From an uncultured Oscillospiraceae bacterium (GTDB lineage: Bacteria > Bacillota > Clostridia > Oscillospirales > Oscillospiraceae): a stretch of 64,000 nt of DNA. Position 1 is the stretch's first letter; each line of letters opens with the position of its first letter. A program made the position numbers and the translations under genes. Positions 6,377 through 15,329 of the stretch are shown here, one piece after another. Where the stretch lies: assembly GCA_947624985.1 (NCBI GenBank), contig CANQMO010000008.1, forward strand, positions 1 to 64,000. The letters are read 5' to 3'. The notes under the pieces are model-generated. The model had not been told where the DNA came from. It ran no database searches and saw nothing but the letters and a program-made list of their open reading frames with translations.

Positions 6377-9300
6377 ATGGGAAAGAGAATGCGCGGAGTA
6401 TTGGCGCGGGGCCTTTGTCTGACCCTTGCGCTGGGGCTGGCGTCCGGCATGACGCTGCGGGAAGCGGAGGCCGCGCCCATGGAGACGGCTGCGCCCGCAG
6501 AGACAGTCGAGCCCACGGAGACGGTCGAGCCCACGGAGACGCCTGCGTCCATGGAGACGCCCGCGTCCACGGAGACGGTCGAGCCCACGGAGACGGTCGA
6601 GCCCACAGAGACGCCCGCGCCCACGGAGACGGTCGAGCCCACGGAGACGCCCGCGCCTGCGGAGACGGCCCAGCCCATGGAGACAGCAGAGCCCACGGAG
6701 ACGGCAGAGCCCACGGAGACGGCAGAGCCTACGGAGACGCCGGAGCCCACGGAGGCACCGGCGGCGCAGAGCTATACCTGCGCGTCCGGCGGCGTGGCGG
6801 TCAGCGCCGCCGCGTCACCGGAGAGCGGGATCCCGGCGGACGCCGCGCTCCATGCCGATGAGATAGACGAGGGCACCGAGGCGTATACCCGGGCGTATGA
6901 CGCGCTGTGGGAGACGCTGGGGCTGAAAGAGGGGGACGCGCTTTATTTCCTCCCCTATGACGTCTATTTCACGGCTGCGGACGGCGGCAGGATCGAGCCG
7001 CGGAGCGGTCTTGTAACGGTGAGCATGCAGTTCCCCTCCGACCCCTTCGCGGCCGTGCTGAGCGCGGACCCCGGCGCGGCGAATACCGCCGTGATCTCGG
7101 GTCCCGGCACGGAGGCCCTGGGCGCGGGTGAGCCGGAGATGGTGACGGAGCGGTTCATGGCCCACATTCTGGATAATGGCGTCCTGGAGCGGCTGGAGCC
7201 GGAGGAGGCGGAGGACGGCACGGTGACCTTTGCGGTGGGGTCCTTCTCTGTGATGGGCCCCGCGCTGGTGCGGCGCCCCGCCGTGCAGGAGCAGGCGGTC
7301 TATGTCCCCAGGGCCCCGGAGGATATGGCGGACGCTCCCTATGAGCAGACCATAGAGGAAGCGGCGCAGAAGCTGGCCGACGGCGGGACCATATATCTGA
7401 CGGACAGCGTGGCCATGGACACGGTGACGTTCGACGCCAGGACCGTGACCATCCGGTCCTACGGCGAGGGCGGCCCCTATACCGTGCGCAAGGACGGCGT
7501 CGGTGAGAACATGTTCGCGCTCACGGGCGGCGCGGCGCTGACCCTAGAGAACGTGATCGTGGACGCCACGGCCAATGCGCTGGGCCGGACGGTGACCGCC
7601 GCCGGCGGCGCGTCCCTCACCCTGAACGCGGGCGCGGCGCTGGAAAACAACACCGCCTTCGGCGCGGTATATCTGGACGGCTCCACCATTCATGTAAACG
7701 GCGGCGCGGTCCGGAACAACAGCGCGACGACGGACGAGGGGACGCTGGCCCAGATAACATACGGCACCGCGATCCGCTTCGCCTATAACGGTGCAAATGC
7801 CGGCAAGCAGGGCCTTGGCGGCGCGGTCCTCATGGCGAACAACTCCACCTTTGATATGACCGGCGGCGAGATCAGCGGCAACAGCGCCATCTGCGGCGGC
7901 GGCGTTTACGCTTATGACTCTGCCGTGACGATAAACGGCGGTACGTTCTCCGGGAATACGGCAGACACGGCCACTGCGGACCAGGCCTACGGTGGGGCCA
8001 TCCACGTGGACGGCGCGGCTTCCACTTCTCTCCAGATCGGCGGCAGCGCCCAGTTCACGGGCAACAGCGCCCAGCGCGGCGGCGCTTTCAGCACCGGTAT
8101 CGACGCGGATACGGTCGCCCTGACCATAACGGGCGGCTCCTTTACGGGCAACACTGCGGAGACCTATGGGTCCATCGCTTTCATCTCTTCCAAGAACTCC
8201 GCCATCGACATCAGCGGCGCTGTGTTCAGCGGCAACATCGCTGCCAAAGAGGGCGGCATCTACAAGGGGGCAAACGCTGCGAAGGAGCCGAATGGAAACG
8301 GAAAGTTCACGATCCACGGTGCCGCCCAGTTCATCAATAATACTGCGAATAAGGGCCCTTGCGTCTACGTCACCAAGGACAACGCGGATGCCATCACAGA
8401 ATTCCTGGTGGACGGCGTGACCTTCTCGGGCAACAGCGCCGCCGACAACGCAGGCGTCATGCAGTATAACGTCCCCAACTCCACATTCAAGATCATCAAC
8501 AGCGCGTTTGAGAACAATCGGAGTGACAACAACGGCGGCTGCTTCTACGCGGCAGTGGACGCCAAGGGCACGACGTTCACCTTTGAGGAGAGCACCTTTA
8601 CCGGAAACTACGCCAAGAACCAGGGCGGCGTTTGGCGTGGCTTCCCGGCCCAGAGCGAGTTCGTTTTCAGGAACTGCACCTTTACGGGCAACACCGCCGA
8701 GACCGGCGAAGGCGGCTGCTTTTATTTCCCCGGCGACGGCACCGGCTCCAACATCACCATCGACGGCGGCACCTTCACCGGCAACAAGTCCGGCAGCTCC
8801 GGCGGCGCGTTCCGGGCCAATCTGAACGGCGGCACGGTGACGGTCACCGGCGGCGCGGTGTTCACGGGTAACAGCGCCGACGTGAACGCGGGCGCGTTCT
8901 CCATCCGCCGGAAGGGCGAGGGCTATTACGGCGAGGCCTATCTGCTGTCCTGCACAGTGGATGGCAATATCTGCAACGCGGACTTCAGCCGGTATAAAGA
9001 GGACGACCTGGAGCCCACAAAGCACTACAACACCGGCGGTATATACATCGGCGAGAACATCACCTGCTACATGAACGACGCGCTGGTCACCGGCAACTAT
9101 GTGGCGGGCGGTGGCGACGCGGTGGGCAACGGCATCGCCCTGTGCCCCAATGCCCAGGTCTTTCTGTACCCGGAGCACGGCGCCATGGTCACCGGCAACG
9201 GCAGCAGCGGCATGGACATCCTGGCCGTGCCCTATGACCCGGTCATCACCCATGAGACGCCTGCCAAGCTCTATGTCAGCGGCACCGCCCCGGACGGCCG

Positions 9301-10699
9301 GTCCTACAACTGGACGGACCTGAACGGCGGCGCGGCCCGCACCGGCGAGTACGACTGGACCGATATCCGCAGCGGCATAAATACGGTTTCGGCCGGCGGC
9401 GGCTACCGGGGGGAGGACGATCTGGAACCGGTGGGCTTCCGCTCCCATGTGGACGGCTCCGGGATCATGACCGCGTCCGCGTCCGACGGGACTGGCTACA
9501 GCGTCCGTATCGTGAATAACTACACGGTGTCCGCCGCTTACGGCGCCGGCGGCATGATGGTGAACGGCTCGGTCATCGCCGGCAATCTCTCCGTCTCGGT
9601 GCAGAAAACGGTACAGGTCAACGGCGCGACGGACAAGACGAAAGACGCGCTTGAAACCACGCAGGAATATCGGTTCAAACTCAGTATCGTGGATACGGAC
9701 AGTATCGCCAGCGGGACCGGCAGCCTGACGGAGCCGGGCGCCGTCACCTATACGGGGACCCGCAGCGGGGCCGGCAGCCTGAGCTTTACGAAGGGGAAAA
9801 CGCACCTTGAGCCCGGAGAATATGATTATGCCGGCGACCCGGGAGAGGCGGACAGCATCAGCTGCGAATTCACGATGAAGGGCGCCGAGACGCTCACGTT
9901 CGGCGACATCAGCAAAACGGCCGCCGGGATCGATGACAGCCGCCAGTATCTCTTCCTGCTGGAGGAGACCGACAGCGGCGGCGCGACGGATGTCTCCGTG
10001 GTGGGCGATCACAGCACGGAAGGAGATACGATCCGTTTTACATTCACCTGCACGAACACCTTCGACCTCGGCGCGCTGGAACTGACCAAGCAGGTCACCG
10101 GTGAGGCGGGGGAGAAGGACCGGTTGTGGACCTTTGAGATCGGGCTCAGACAGTCTGCGGACGGTCCCGCCCTGAGCGGCGCCTTCCCTGTTGAGCTCAC
10201 GGGAACGGGCGTGACATCGCCGGGGGCGTTTGAGCAGGGCGGCCTGACGTTCACCGACGGCAAGGGGGAGATCACGCTTGATGAGGCCGGCAGGGCCGCC
10301 GTGCAGATCAGGCACGGCCAGACCCTGAAGATCAGGGATCTGCCCGTGGGGACGTATTACACCGTGACGGAGACCGGCGCCGATTCGGACGGCTATACCA
10401 CCGCGCATACCGGCGAGGCCGGTGTGATCGAGAGGGACGCAACAGCCAGGGCGGAGTTCACGAACGACAGACCCACGCTCCCGCCGACCGCCACGCCCGG
10501 CGCGACCCCGACTCCGACTCCGACCCCTGTGACGACCCCGGGGCCAAGCGCCAGCCCGGGGCCCTCGCAGCCGGGGGCGGTGGCGCCTTCGACGGGCGAC
10601 CGGGCGCGGCCCGGCCTGTGGATGACGCTGCTGGGACTGTCCGCGCTCGGTCTGGCGCTGGTGTGCGGATACAGGAGAAGCCGCGGCCCGCGGTCCTGA
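6377..10699 (+). CDS. Large wall-anchored surface adhesin with beta-helix and pilin-like domains
   Basis: A 1440-residue secreted protein. Residues 1-31 form a signal peptide (basic start, hydrophobic core, cut near EAEA). Residues 32-127 are sixteen hexapeptides of the type xxP-T-E-T. From about 330 to 960 there are many imperfect repeats with G-G-x-F-x-G-N cores (FSGNTA, FTGNSA), typical of right-handed beta-helix adhesins. Between about 1080 and 1370 are two pilin-like modules with LTKQVTG and YYTVTETG motifs, of the kind that form isopeptide bonds. A Pro/Thr linker leads to APSTGD (about 1403-1408), a membrane helix and an Arg-rich tail: an LPxTG-like sorting signal. The ATG at 6377 is chosen for its AAGGAGG site; the frame extends upstream to 6221 without one. 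Ligand unknown. Confidence 0.85.
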   Translation: MGKRMRGVLARGLCLTLALGLASGMTLREAEAAPMETAAPAETVEPTETVEPTETPASMETPASTETVEPTETVEPTETPAPTETVEPTETPAPAETAQPMETAEPTETAEPTETAEPTETPEPTEAPAAQSYTCASGGVAVSAAASPESGIPADAALHADEIDEGTEAYTRAYDALWETLGLKEGDALYFLPYDVYFTAADGGRIEPRSGLVTVSMQFPSDPFAAVLSADPGAANTAVISGPGTEALGAGEPEMVTERFMAHILDNGVLERLEPEEAEDGTVTFAVGSFSVMGPALVRRPAVQEQAVYVPRAPEDMADAPYEQTIEEAAQKLADGGTIYLTDSVAMDTVTFDARTVTIRSYGEGGPYTVRKDGVGENMFALTGGAALTLENVIVDATANALGRTVTAAGGASLTLNAGAALENNTAFGAVYLDGSTIHVNGGAVRNNSATTDEGTLAQITYGTAIRFAYNGANAGKQGLGGAVLMANNSTFDMTGGEISGNSAICGGGVYAYDSAVTINGGTFSGNTADTATADQAYGGAIHVDGAASTSLQIGGSAQFTGNSAQRGGAFSTGIDADTVALTITGGSFTGNTAETYGSIAFISSKNSAIDISGAVFSGNIAAKEGGIYKGANAAKEPNGNGKFTIHGAAQFINNTANKGPCVYVTKDNADAITEFLVDGVTFSGNSAADNAGVMQYNVPNSTFKIINSAFENNRSDNNGGCFYAAVDAKGTTFTFEESTFTGNYAKNQGGVWRGFPAQSEFVFRNCTFTGNTAETGEGGCFYFPGDGTGSNITIDGGTFTGNKSGSSGGAFRANLNGGTVTVTGGAVFTGNSADVNAGAFSIRRKGEGYYGEAYLLSCTVDGNICNADFSRYKEDDLEPTKHYNTGGIYIGENITCYMNDALVTGNYVAGGGDAVGNGIALCPNAQVFLYPEHGAMVTGNGSSGMDILAVPYDPVITHETPAKLYVSGTAPDGRSYNWTDLNGGAARTGEYDWTDIRSGINTVSAGGGYRGEDDLEPVGFRSHVDGSGIMTASASDGTGYSVRIVNNYTVSAAYGAGGMMVNGSVIAGNLSVSVQKTVQVNGATDKTKDALETTQEYRFKLSIVDTDSIASGTGSLTEPGAVTYTGTRSGAGSLSFTKGKTHLEPGEYDYAGDPGEADSISCEFTMKGAETLTFGDISKTAAGIDDSRQYLFLLEETDSGGATDVSVVGDHSTEGDTIRFTFTCTNTFDLGALELTKQVTGEAGEKDRLWTFEIGLRQSADGPALSGAFPVELTGTGVTSPGAFEQGGLTFTDGKGEITLDEAGRAAVQIRHGQTLKIRDLPVGTYYTVTETGADSDGYTTAHTGEAGVIERDATARAEFTNDRPTLPPTATPGATPTPTPTPVTTPGPSASPGPSQPGAVAPSTGDRARPGLWMTLLGLSALGLALVCGYRRSRGPRS
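6470..6757 (+). repeat. Sixteen 18-bp tandem repeats in the adhesin gene
   Basis: Sixteen in-frame 18-bp units encode hexapeptides such as VEPTET, AEPTET and PAPTET. Runs of identical units (for example the successive VEPTET and AEPTET copies) suggest recent slippage, so the stalk length may vary between strains. Confidence 0.85.
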
Positions 10700-10746
10700 C
10701 GGCGGCCGGGCCGGCATGAGAGCCGCTTTTCTCAATAAACGAAAAA

Positions 10747-10780
10747 ACCACCGTACACGGCATTCGCCGTGTACGGTGGT
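10747..10780 (-). terminator. Terminator of the minus-strand Stn-like operon
   Basis: A perfect 15-bp stem (10747-10761 with 10766-10780, loop ATTC). The A-run at 10742-10747 becomes a T-tract on the minus strand, so it fits termination of the operon ending at 10841. Confidence 0.8.
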
Positions 10781-10794
10781 CCGCCTGCTGGCTC

Positions 10795-10827
10795 AAACGG
10801 CCTGCCGCGTTAAGCGGCAGGCCGTTT
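10795..10827. terminator. Second hairpin between convergent genes
   Basis: A perfect 14-bp stem (10795-10808 with 10814-10827) with AAA/TTT at its ends, between the stop of the minus-strand oxidoreductase and the first terminator. It probably blocks transcription from both sides. Confidence 0.7.
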
Positions 10828-10840
10828 GCTGTGAGCTGGT

Positions 10841-12868
10841 TCAACGCAGGATCTTCAACGCGCCGGTGGGGCATGCCTCGGCGCACTTTTTACAGGTGGC
10901 GCAGACCTTTATCCGGTCGCTGTCACGAAATTCCGGCTTGACCACGGTACCGAAGCCCCGGCCCACCAGGCCCAGCAGGCTCTCCTTGGCCACCTCGTCG
11001 CACACCCGCACGCACAGGCCGCAGAGGATACACTTGCCCTGGTCCCGCTCAATGACCACCAGCTTCTGCTCCAGGTCCTTGTGGCGCTTCTCCCCGGCGA
11101 ACCGCTCCGGGTGTATCTCGTAGCGATTGGCGTGGGTGATGAGCGAGCACTGGCCGTAATCGTGGCAGCCGCACTCCAGGCACCGGCTGGCCTCTTTCAT
11201 GGCCTCGTCGGCGGTGAAGCCGGCGTTCACCGGCTCGAAGTCGTGTTTGCGCTCCCCGGCGGGGCGGTTCGTCACATGCACCCGGGGCTTTTTCTCCCGG
11301 TCGGCCAGGTCCGCGGCGGTGACGGTCCGCTTGCTCACGAAGGGGGCTTTGTAGGGGACCATGGCGCCCCGCAGATAGCTGTCCACCACGTCGGCGGCCT
11401 TGGAGGCCTCGCCGATGGCGGCGATGGCGATACCGGCGCCCTTGTTGGTGGCGTCGCCCACGGCGAACACGCCCTCCAGATTGGTGCGGAAGGTGGCCTC
11501 GTCGGCGGCGATGATCCCCCGTTTGTTGAGCTCCACGTCAAAGCCGGCGGGGTCCACCTTCTGGCCGATGGCGGCGATGACGCTGTCCACGGTCAGGGTC
11601 TCGAACTTGCCCTCCACGGGCACCGGGGACCGGCGGCCGGAGGCGTCCGGCTCGCCCAGCTCCATGACCTGCAGCTTCACGGCCGTGGCCTTTCCATTCT
11701 CGCCGATGATCTCGGCGGGATTGGTCAGGAACTTGAACTGTACGCCCTCCTCCTCGGCCTCCTGGATCTCGTCCAGATTGGCGGGCATTTCGTTTTTGGT
11801 CCGGCGATAGATGACGTACACGTTCTCCGCCCCCAGCCGAACGGCGGTGCGGCAGGCGTCCATGGCGGTGTTGCCGCCGCCTACGATGGCCACGCTCCTA
11901 CCGATGGGCAGCGGATCGTGCAGGGTTACGCTGCGCAGAAAGTCGATACCGCCGTAAACGCCCTCCATGTCCTCGCCGGGGCAGTGCAGCGGGGTGCTGC
12001 TCCAGGCGCCGATGGCGATCACCACCGCGTCATATTTGGCCCGGTAATCGGCGAAGGAGATGTCCCGGCCGATCTTCACGTTGTTTTCCATCTTCACGCC
12101 CGCTTCGGCGATCTCCGCCACCTCCGCGTCCACCACGTCCTTGGGCAGACGGTACTGGGGGATGCCGTAGCGGAGCATGCCGCCCATCTGGGGCATAGCG
12201 TCCGTCAGGGTCACGTCGTGGCCGTGCAGGGCCAGGTAATAGGCCGCCGTCAGGCCGCCGGGCCCGCCGCCGATGACGCCCACGGTCTTGCCGGTAGGGG
12301 CCTCCTTTTCCGGCTTCCAGCGGTCGGGGGCGTGAAGCTGGTCCATGCTCATGAACCGCTTGATGAGGGCGATGGAGATGGGCTCCTCCACCAGTCCCCG
12401 GCGGCAGTCCTTCTCACAGGGGTGGGGGCACACATGGCCGATACTGGCCGGCAGGGGCAGGCGCTCTTTGACGATACGCACGGCCTCGCGGGTGTTGCCC
12501 AGAGCCACCTGCTTCACATAGGCCTGACAGTTGGTGCCGGCGGGGCAGGCCAGCCGGCAGGGACCCATGCAGTCCCCGTCGTGGTCGCTCATGAGAAGCT
12601 CCAGAGCGATCTTCCGGGCCTGCACGGCCCGCTCGCCCTCGGTGTTGATGACCATGCCGTCGGCGGCCAGAGTGGAGCAGGACCGCAGCAGTTTGGGAGA
12701 GCCCTCCGCCTCCACCACGCACAGACCGCAGGCCCCGTAGTGGGCCACGGCATCGTTGTGGCACAGGGTGGGGATGTGGATGCCGTTTTCCCGGGCTATC
12801 TCCAAAATGGTCTGGCCGGACGTGCCGGCGCAGGACTTTCCGTTTATTGTCAGTTTGATGTCACTCAT
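10841..12868 (-). CDS. GltD-like FAD/NADP subunit with 2Fe-2S and 4Fe-4S domains (Stn/Nfn-type)
   Basis: A 675-residue soluble oxidoreductase. Residues 1-75 are a ferredoxin-like 2Fe-2S domain with Cys36, 47, 50 and 64. A Cys-rich dihydropyrimidine-dehydrogenase-like stretch (CMGPCRLACPAGTNCQ; CPHPCEKDC) follows. The FAD site is IGGGPGGLTAAY and the NADP(H) site VGGGNTAMDACR; then GVFAVGDAT. The C-terminus has two 4Fe-4S motifs, CILCGLCVRVC and CATCKKCAEACP. This is the NfnB/GltD type of NADPH-ferredoxin enzyme. It follows NuoF- and NuoE-like genes with an 11-bp gap, an arrangement matching the Sporomusa-type Nfn (Stn) transhydrogenase, which links NADH, ferredoxin and NADPH. The ATG at 12868 has an AGGTG site; the longer frame upstream lies in the preceding gene. 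Confidence 0.85.
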   Translation of the reverse strand: MSDIKLTINGKSCAGTSGQTILEIARENGIHIPTLCHNDAVAHYGACGLCVVEAEGSPKLLRSCSTLAADGMVINTEGERAVQARKIALELLMSDHDGDCMGPCRLACPAGTNCQAYVKQVALGNTREAVRIVKERLPLPASIGHVCPHPCEKDCRRGLVEEPISIALIKRFMSMDQLHAPDRWKPEKEAPTGKTVGVIGGGPGGLTAAYYLALHGHDVTLTDAMPQMGGMLRYGIPQYRLPKDVVDAEVAEIAEAGVKMENNVKIGRDISFADYRAKYDAVVIAIGAWSSTPLHCPGEDMEGVYGGIDFLRSVTLHDPLPIGRSVAIVGGGNTAMDACRTAVRLGAENVYVIYRRTKNEMPANLDEIQEAEEEGVQFKFLTNPAEIIGENGKATAVKLQVMELGEPDASGRRSPVPVEGKFETLTVDSVIAAIGQKVDPAGFDVELNKRGIIAADEATFRTNLEGVFAVGDATNKGAGIAIAAIGEASKAADVVDSYLRGAMVPYKAPFVSKRTVTAADLADREKKPRVHVTNRPAGERKHDFEPVNAGFTADEAMKEASRCLECGCHDYGQCSLITHANRYEIHPERFAGEKRHKDLEQKLVVIERDQGKCILCGLCVRVCDEVAKESLLGLVGRGFGTVVKPEFRDSDRIKVCATCKKCAEACPTGALKILR

Positions 12869-12879
12869 ATCGTCACACC

Positions 12880-14637
12880 TCATTCCACGTTCACCGCACC
12901 GAAGCGGCAGGTGTTGTGGCACATGCCGCAGCGGATACAGACGTTCGGATCGATGGTAAAGGGCTTTTTGACTTCGCCGCTGATGGCCTGGACCGGGCAT
13001 TTTTTCGCGCAGGCGGAGCAGCCCTTGCACTTATCCTTGTCGATGGAGTATGTAAGAAGCGCCGGGCACGCCTTGGCGGGGCACTTCTTGTCCCGGATGT
13101 GGGCGTCGTACTCGTCCCGGAAGTAGCGGATGGTGGTGAGCACCGGGTTGGGAGCGCTCTGGCCCAGACCGCACAGGGCACCGGCCTTGACCGTGTTGCA
13201 AAGCTCCTCCAGAAGCTCCACATCGCCCTCCTTGCCCTCGCCGTTCACGATACGGGTCAGTATCTCGCCCAGCCGCTTGGTGCCGATACGGCAGTGGACA
13301 CACTTGCCGCAGCTCTCCTTGGTGGTGAAGTCCAGGAAGAACTTGGCGATACCCACCATGCAGGTGGAGTCGTCCATGACCACCATGCCGCCGGAGCCCA
13401 TGATGGCGCCGGTGGCCTGTAGGCTCTTGTAGTCGATAACGGTGTCCAGCAGGCTCTCGGGAATGCACCCGCCGCTGGGGCCGCCAAGCTGCACGGCCTT
13501 GAACTTCCGTCCGTCCCGGATGCCGCCGGCGATACCGAAGATCACGTCCCGGAGGGTCATGCCCATGGGTATCTCCACCAGACCGCCCCGCTTCACCTTG
13601 CCGGTGACGGCAAAGACCTTGGTGCCCTTGCTGTTCTCCGTGCCCATGGCGGCGAAAGCCTCGCCCCCGTGGTTGATGATCCAGCTGACGTTGGCCCAGG
13701 TCTCCACGTTATTGATATTGCTGGGCTTGTGCCAGTAACCGGCCTCGGCGGGGAAGGGGGGCTTCAAACGCGGCATGCCCCGGTTGCCCTCCAGAGATTC
13801 GATCAGCGCCGTCTCCTCGCCGCAGACGAAAGCGCCCGCGCCGGCCTTGATACGGATGTCGCAGTTAAAGCCGGTGCCCAGGATGTTCTTGCCGAGATAG
13901 CCCCGCTCCCGGGCCTGCCGGATGGCCTCGGTGAGCCGGACGATGGCCAGCGGGTACTCCGCCCGGACGTAGACCACCGCCTCCGAGCAGCCGATGGCAT
14001 AGGCGCCGATGAGCATGCCCTCGATCAGGTTGTGGGGGTCGGACTCGATGACCGCCCGGTCCATGAACGCGCCGGGGTCGCCCTCGTCCGCGTTGCAGAT
14101 CAGATATTTCTCCGTGCCCTCGCTCTGCCGGGCGGCGTTCCACTTGAACCAGGTGGGGAAGCCCGCCCCGCCACGGCCCGCCAGGCCGGAGACCTTGATC
14201 TCATCGATGACCTGCTCGGGGGTCATGGTCTTGAGGACCTTCTCCAGAGCCTGATAGCCGTCGTCGGCCAGATACTCGTCAATGCTCTCCGGATTGATGA
14301 CGCCGCAGTGGCGCAGGGCGATACGGGTCTGCTTGGACAAAAATCCCTCGTCCTCGGGCTGGATGGCGATGTCGGCCAGGCCCGAATAGTCGCCGGACTT
14401 CACCGCCGCCACGATGGCCGGCGCGTTCTCCGGCGCAACCCGGACGCAGCGGTGCAGCGCGCCGCCGGCGTCATACACATCCACGATGGGCTCTAAGTAG
14501 CAGGCGCCCACGCACCCGGTTATGGAGAGCTTTGCATCCACGCCGGGCGTCAGATTCTTTTCCAGGGCCTCGTACACGGCGGCCGCGCCGGCGGCCAGGC
14601 CGCAGCTGCCCTCGCCTACAACGATCCTTGCCGTCAT
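12880..14637 (-). CDS. NuoF/HydB-like NADH-binding FMN/Fe-S subunit
   Basis: A 585-residue flavo-iron-sulfur protein. An N-terminal thioredoxin-like region has Cys12 (GEGSCGLAAG) and Cys42/46 (TGCVGACYLEP), one fewer than the usual four ligands. The NADH/FMN domain has GLAGRGGAGFPTWFKW and NADEGDPGAFMDR; then an SLBB domain and the 4Fe-4S site ESCGKCVHCRIG with a later Cys. The C-terminus adds two ferredoxin motifs (CKGCSACAKKCP and CIRCGMCHNTCR). It should oxidise or reduce NAD(H) and pass electrons to the partner GltD-like subunit. It overlaps the NuoE-like gene by ATGA. Homologues also occur in electron-bifurcating hydrogenases, but no [FeFe] hydrogenase gene is present here. Confidence 0.88.
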   Translation of the reverse strand: MTARIVVGEGSCGLAAGAAAVYEALEKNLTPGVDAKLSITGCVGACYLEPIVDVYDAGGALHRCVRVAPENAPAIVAAVKSGDYSGLADIAIQPEDEGFLSKQTRIALRHCGVINPESIDEYLADDGYQALEKVLKTMTPEQVIDEIKVSGLAGRGGAGFPTWFKWNAARQSEGTEKYLICNADEGDPGAFMDRAVIESDPHNLIEGMLIGAYAIGCSEAVVYVRAEYPLAIVRLTEAIRQARERGYLGKNILGTGFNCDIRIKAGAGAFVCGEETALIESLEGNRGMPRLKPPFPAEAGYWHKPSNINNVETWANVSWIINHGGEAFAAMGTENSKGTKVFAVTGKVKRGGLVEIPMGMTLRDVIFGIAGGIRDGRKFKAVQLGGPSGGCIPESLLDTVIDYKSLQATGAIMGSGGMVVMDDSTCMVGIAKFFLDFTTKESCGKCVHCRIGTKRLGEILTRIVNGEGKEGDVELLEELCNTVKAGALCGLGQSAPNPVLTTIRYFRDEYDAHIRDKKCPAKACPALLTYSIDKDKCKGCSACAKKCPVQAISGEVKKPFTIDPNVCIRCGMCHNTCRFGAVNVE

Positions 14638-15128
14638 TGCGCCTCTGCCTCCTTCCGCAGGTCTCTCAGGATCTGCCGGGCCTTGTCCGGGGTGAGAGAG
14701 CCGTATGTCCTGCCGTTGATCATCATGACCGGGGCCAGGGAGCAGCAGCCAAGACAGGCCACCACGGACAGGGAGAACAATCCGTCCTCGGTGGTCTCGT
14801 TGTTGCCGATACCCAGCTCGTCGGACACGGCGTCCAGAATGCGCTCCGCGCCGTTGACGTAGCAGGCCGTGCCCTTGCACAGCATGATGAGGTATTTGCC
14901 CACCGCCTGAAAGCGGAACTGGGAGTAGAACGTGGCCACGCCCAGTATCTTGGCCGGGCTGACGCCGGTGCGCTCGGAGATACGGTACACCGCGTCCATA
15001 GGCACATAGCCGTAGATCTCCTGGGTCTTTTGCAGGATGGAGATGAGGCTGCCTTTGACGCCGGCGTACTCCGCCAGGGCATCCTCCAGCAGCGACAGGT
15101 CCACGCTCGGGTGGTTGCAGCTTTGCAT
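14634..15128 (-). CDS. NuoE/HydC-like 2Fe-2S subunit
   Basis: A 164-residue thioredoxin-fold protein with the four 2Fe-2S ligands in CKGTAC and CLGCC, as in the 24-kDa subunit of complex I and HydC. The N-terminal helical part (LISILQKTQEIYGYVPMDAV) is typical. It hands electrons between the NuoF-like flavin subunit and the rest of the complex. First gene of the three-gene minus-strand operon, with its own strong promoter and a GAGAGGAGA ribosome site before the ATG at 15128. Confidence 0.9.
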   Translation of the reverse strand: MQSCNHPSVDLSLLEDALAEYAGVKGSLISILQKTQEIYGYVPMDAVYRISERTGVSPAKILGVATFYSQFRFQAVGKYLIMLCKGTACYVNGAERILDAVSDELGIGNNETTEDGLFSLSVVACLGCCSLAPVMMINGRTYGSLTPDKARQILRDLRKEAEAQ

Positions 15129-15187
15129 GTTTCTCCTCTCCTTACTGTACGGAATGATCCGCTGTAGATACAGTTTCACACTTATAA

Positions 15188-15216
15188 ATTATACGAGTCC
15201 TGTCGAGCCATGTCAA
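15188..15216 (-). promoter_or_regulatory. Promoter of the NuoE/NuoF/GltD-like operon
   Basis: On the minus strand TTGACA (15216-15211) and TATAAT (15193-15188) are both consensus and 17 bp apart, so high basal expression is expected. About 60 nt of leader precede the first gene. Confidence 0.88.
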
Positions 15217-15255
15217 GCGGCGGGCGGCTGGATGAAACGGAACTTTTTTCAGCCG

Positions 15256-15284
15256 TTGCATTGGCGGGCGGGACGGGATATAAT
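15256..15284 (+). promoter_or_regulatory. Promoter of the bile salt hydrolase gene
   Basis: TTGCAT (15256-15261), 17-bp spacer, TATAAT (15279-15284), divergent from the Stn-like promoter and 45 bp before the start codon. Confidence 0.8.
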
Positions 15285-15329
15285 GGTCAAAAACGGCGTG
15301 ACCGAATGCCGGTAAACGGAGGATATACC

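Noticed and set aside
6470..6757. Regular short repeats resembling a CRISPR array
   Set aside because: The 18-bp units are in frame, contiguous and encode PTET hexapeptides; there are no spacers and no cas genes.
10841..15128. [FeFe] hydrogenase HydABC operon
   Set aside because: NuoE- and NuoF-like parts fit, but the third gene is GltD-like and no H-cluster motifs are present.
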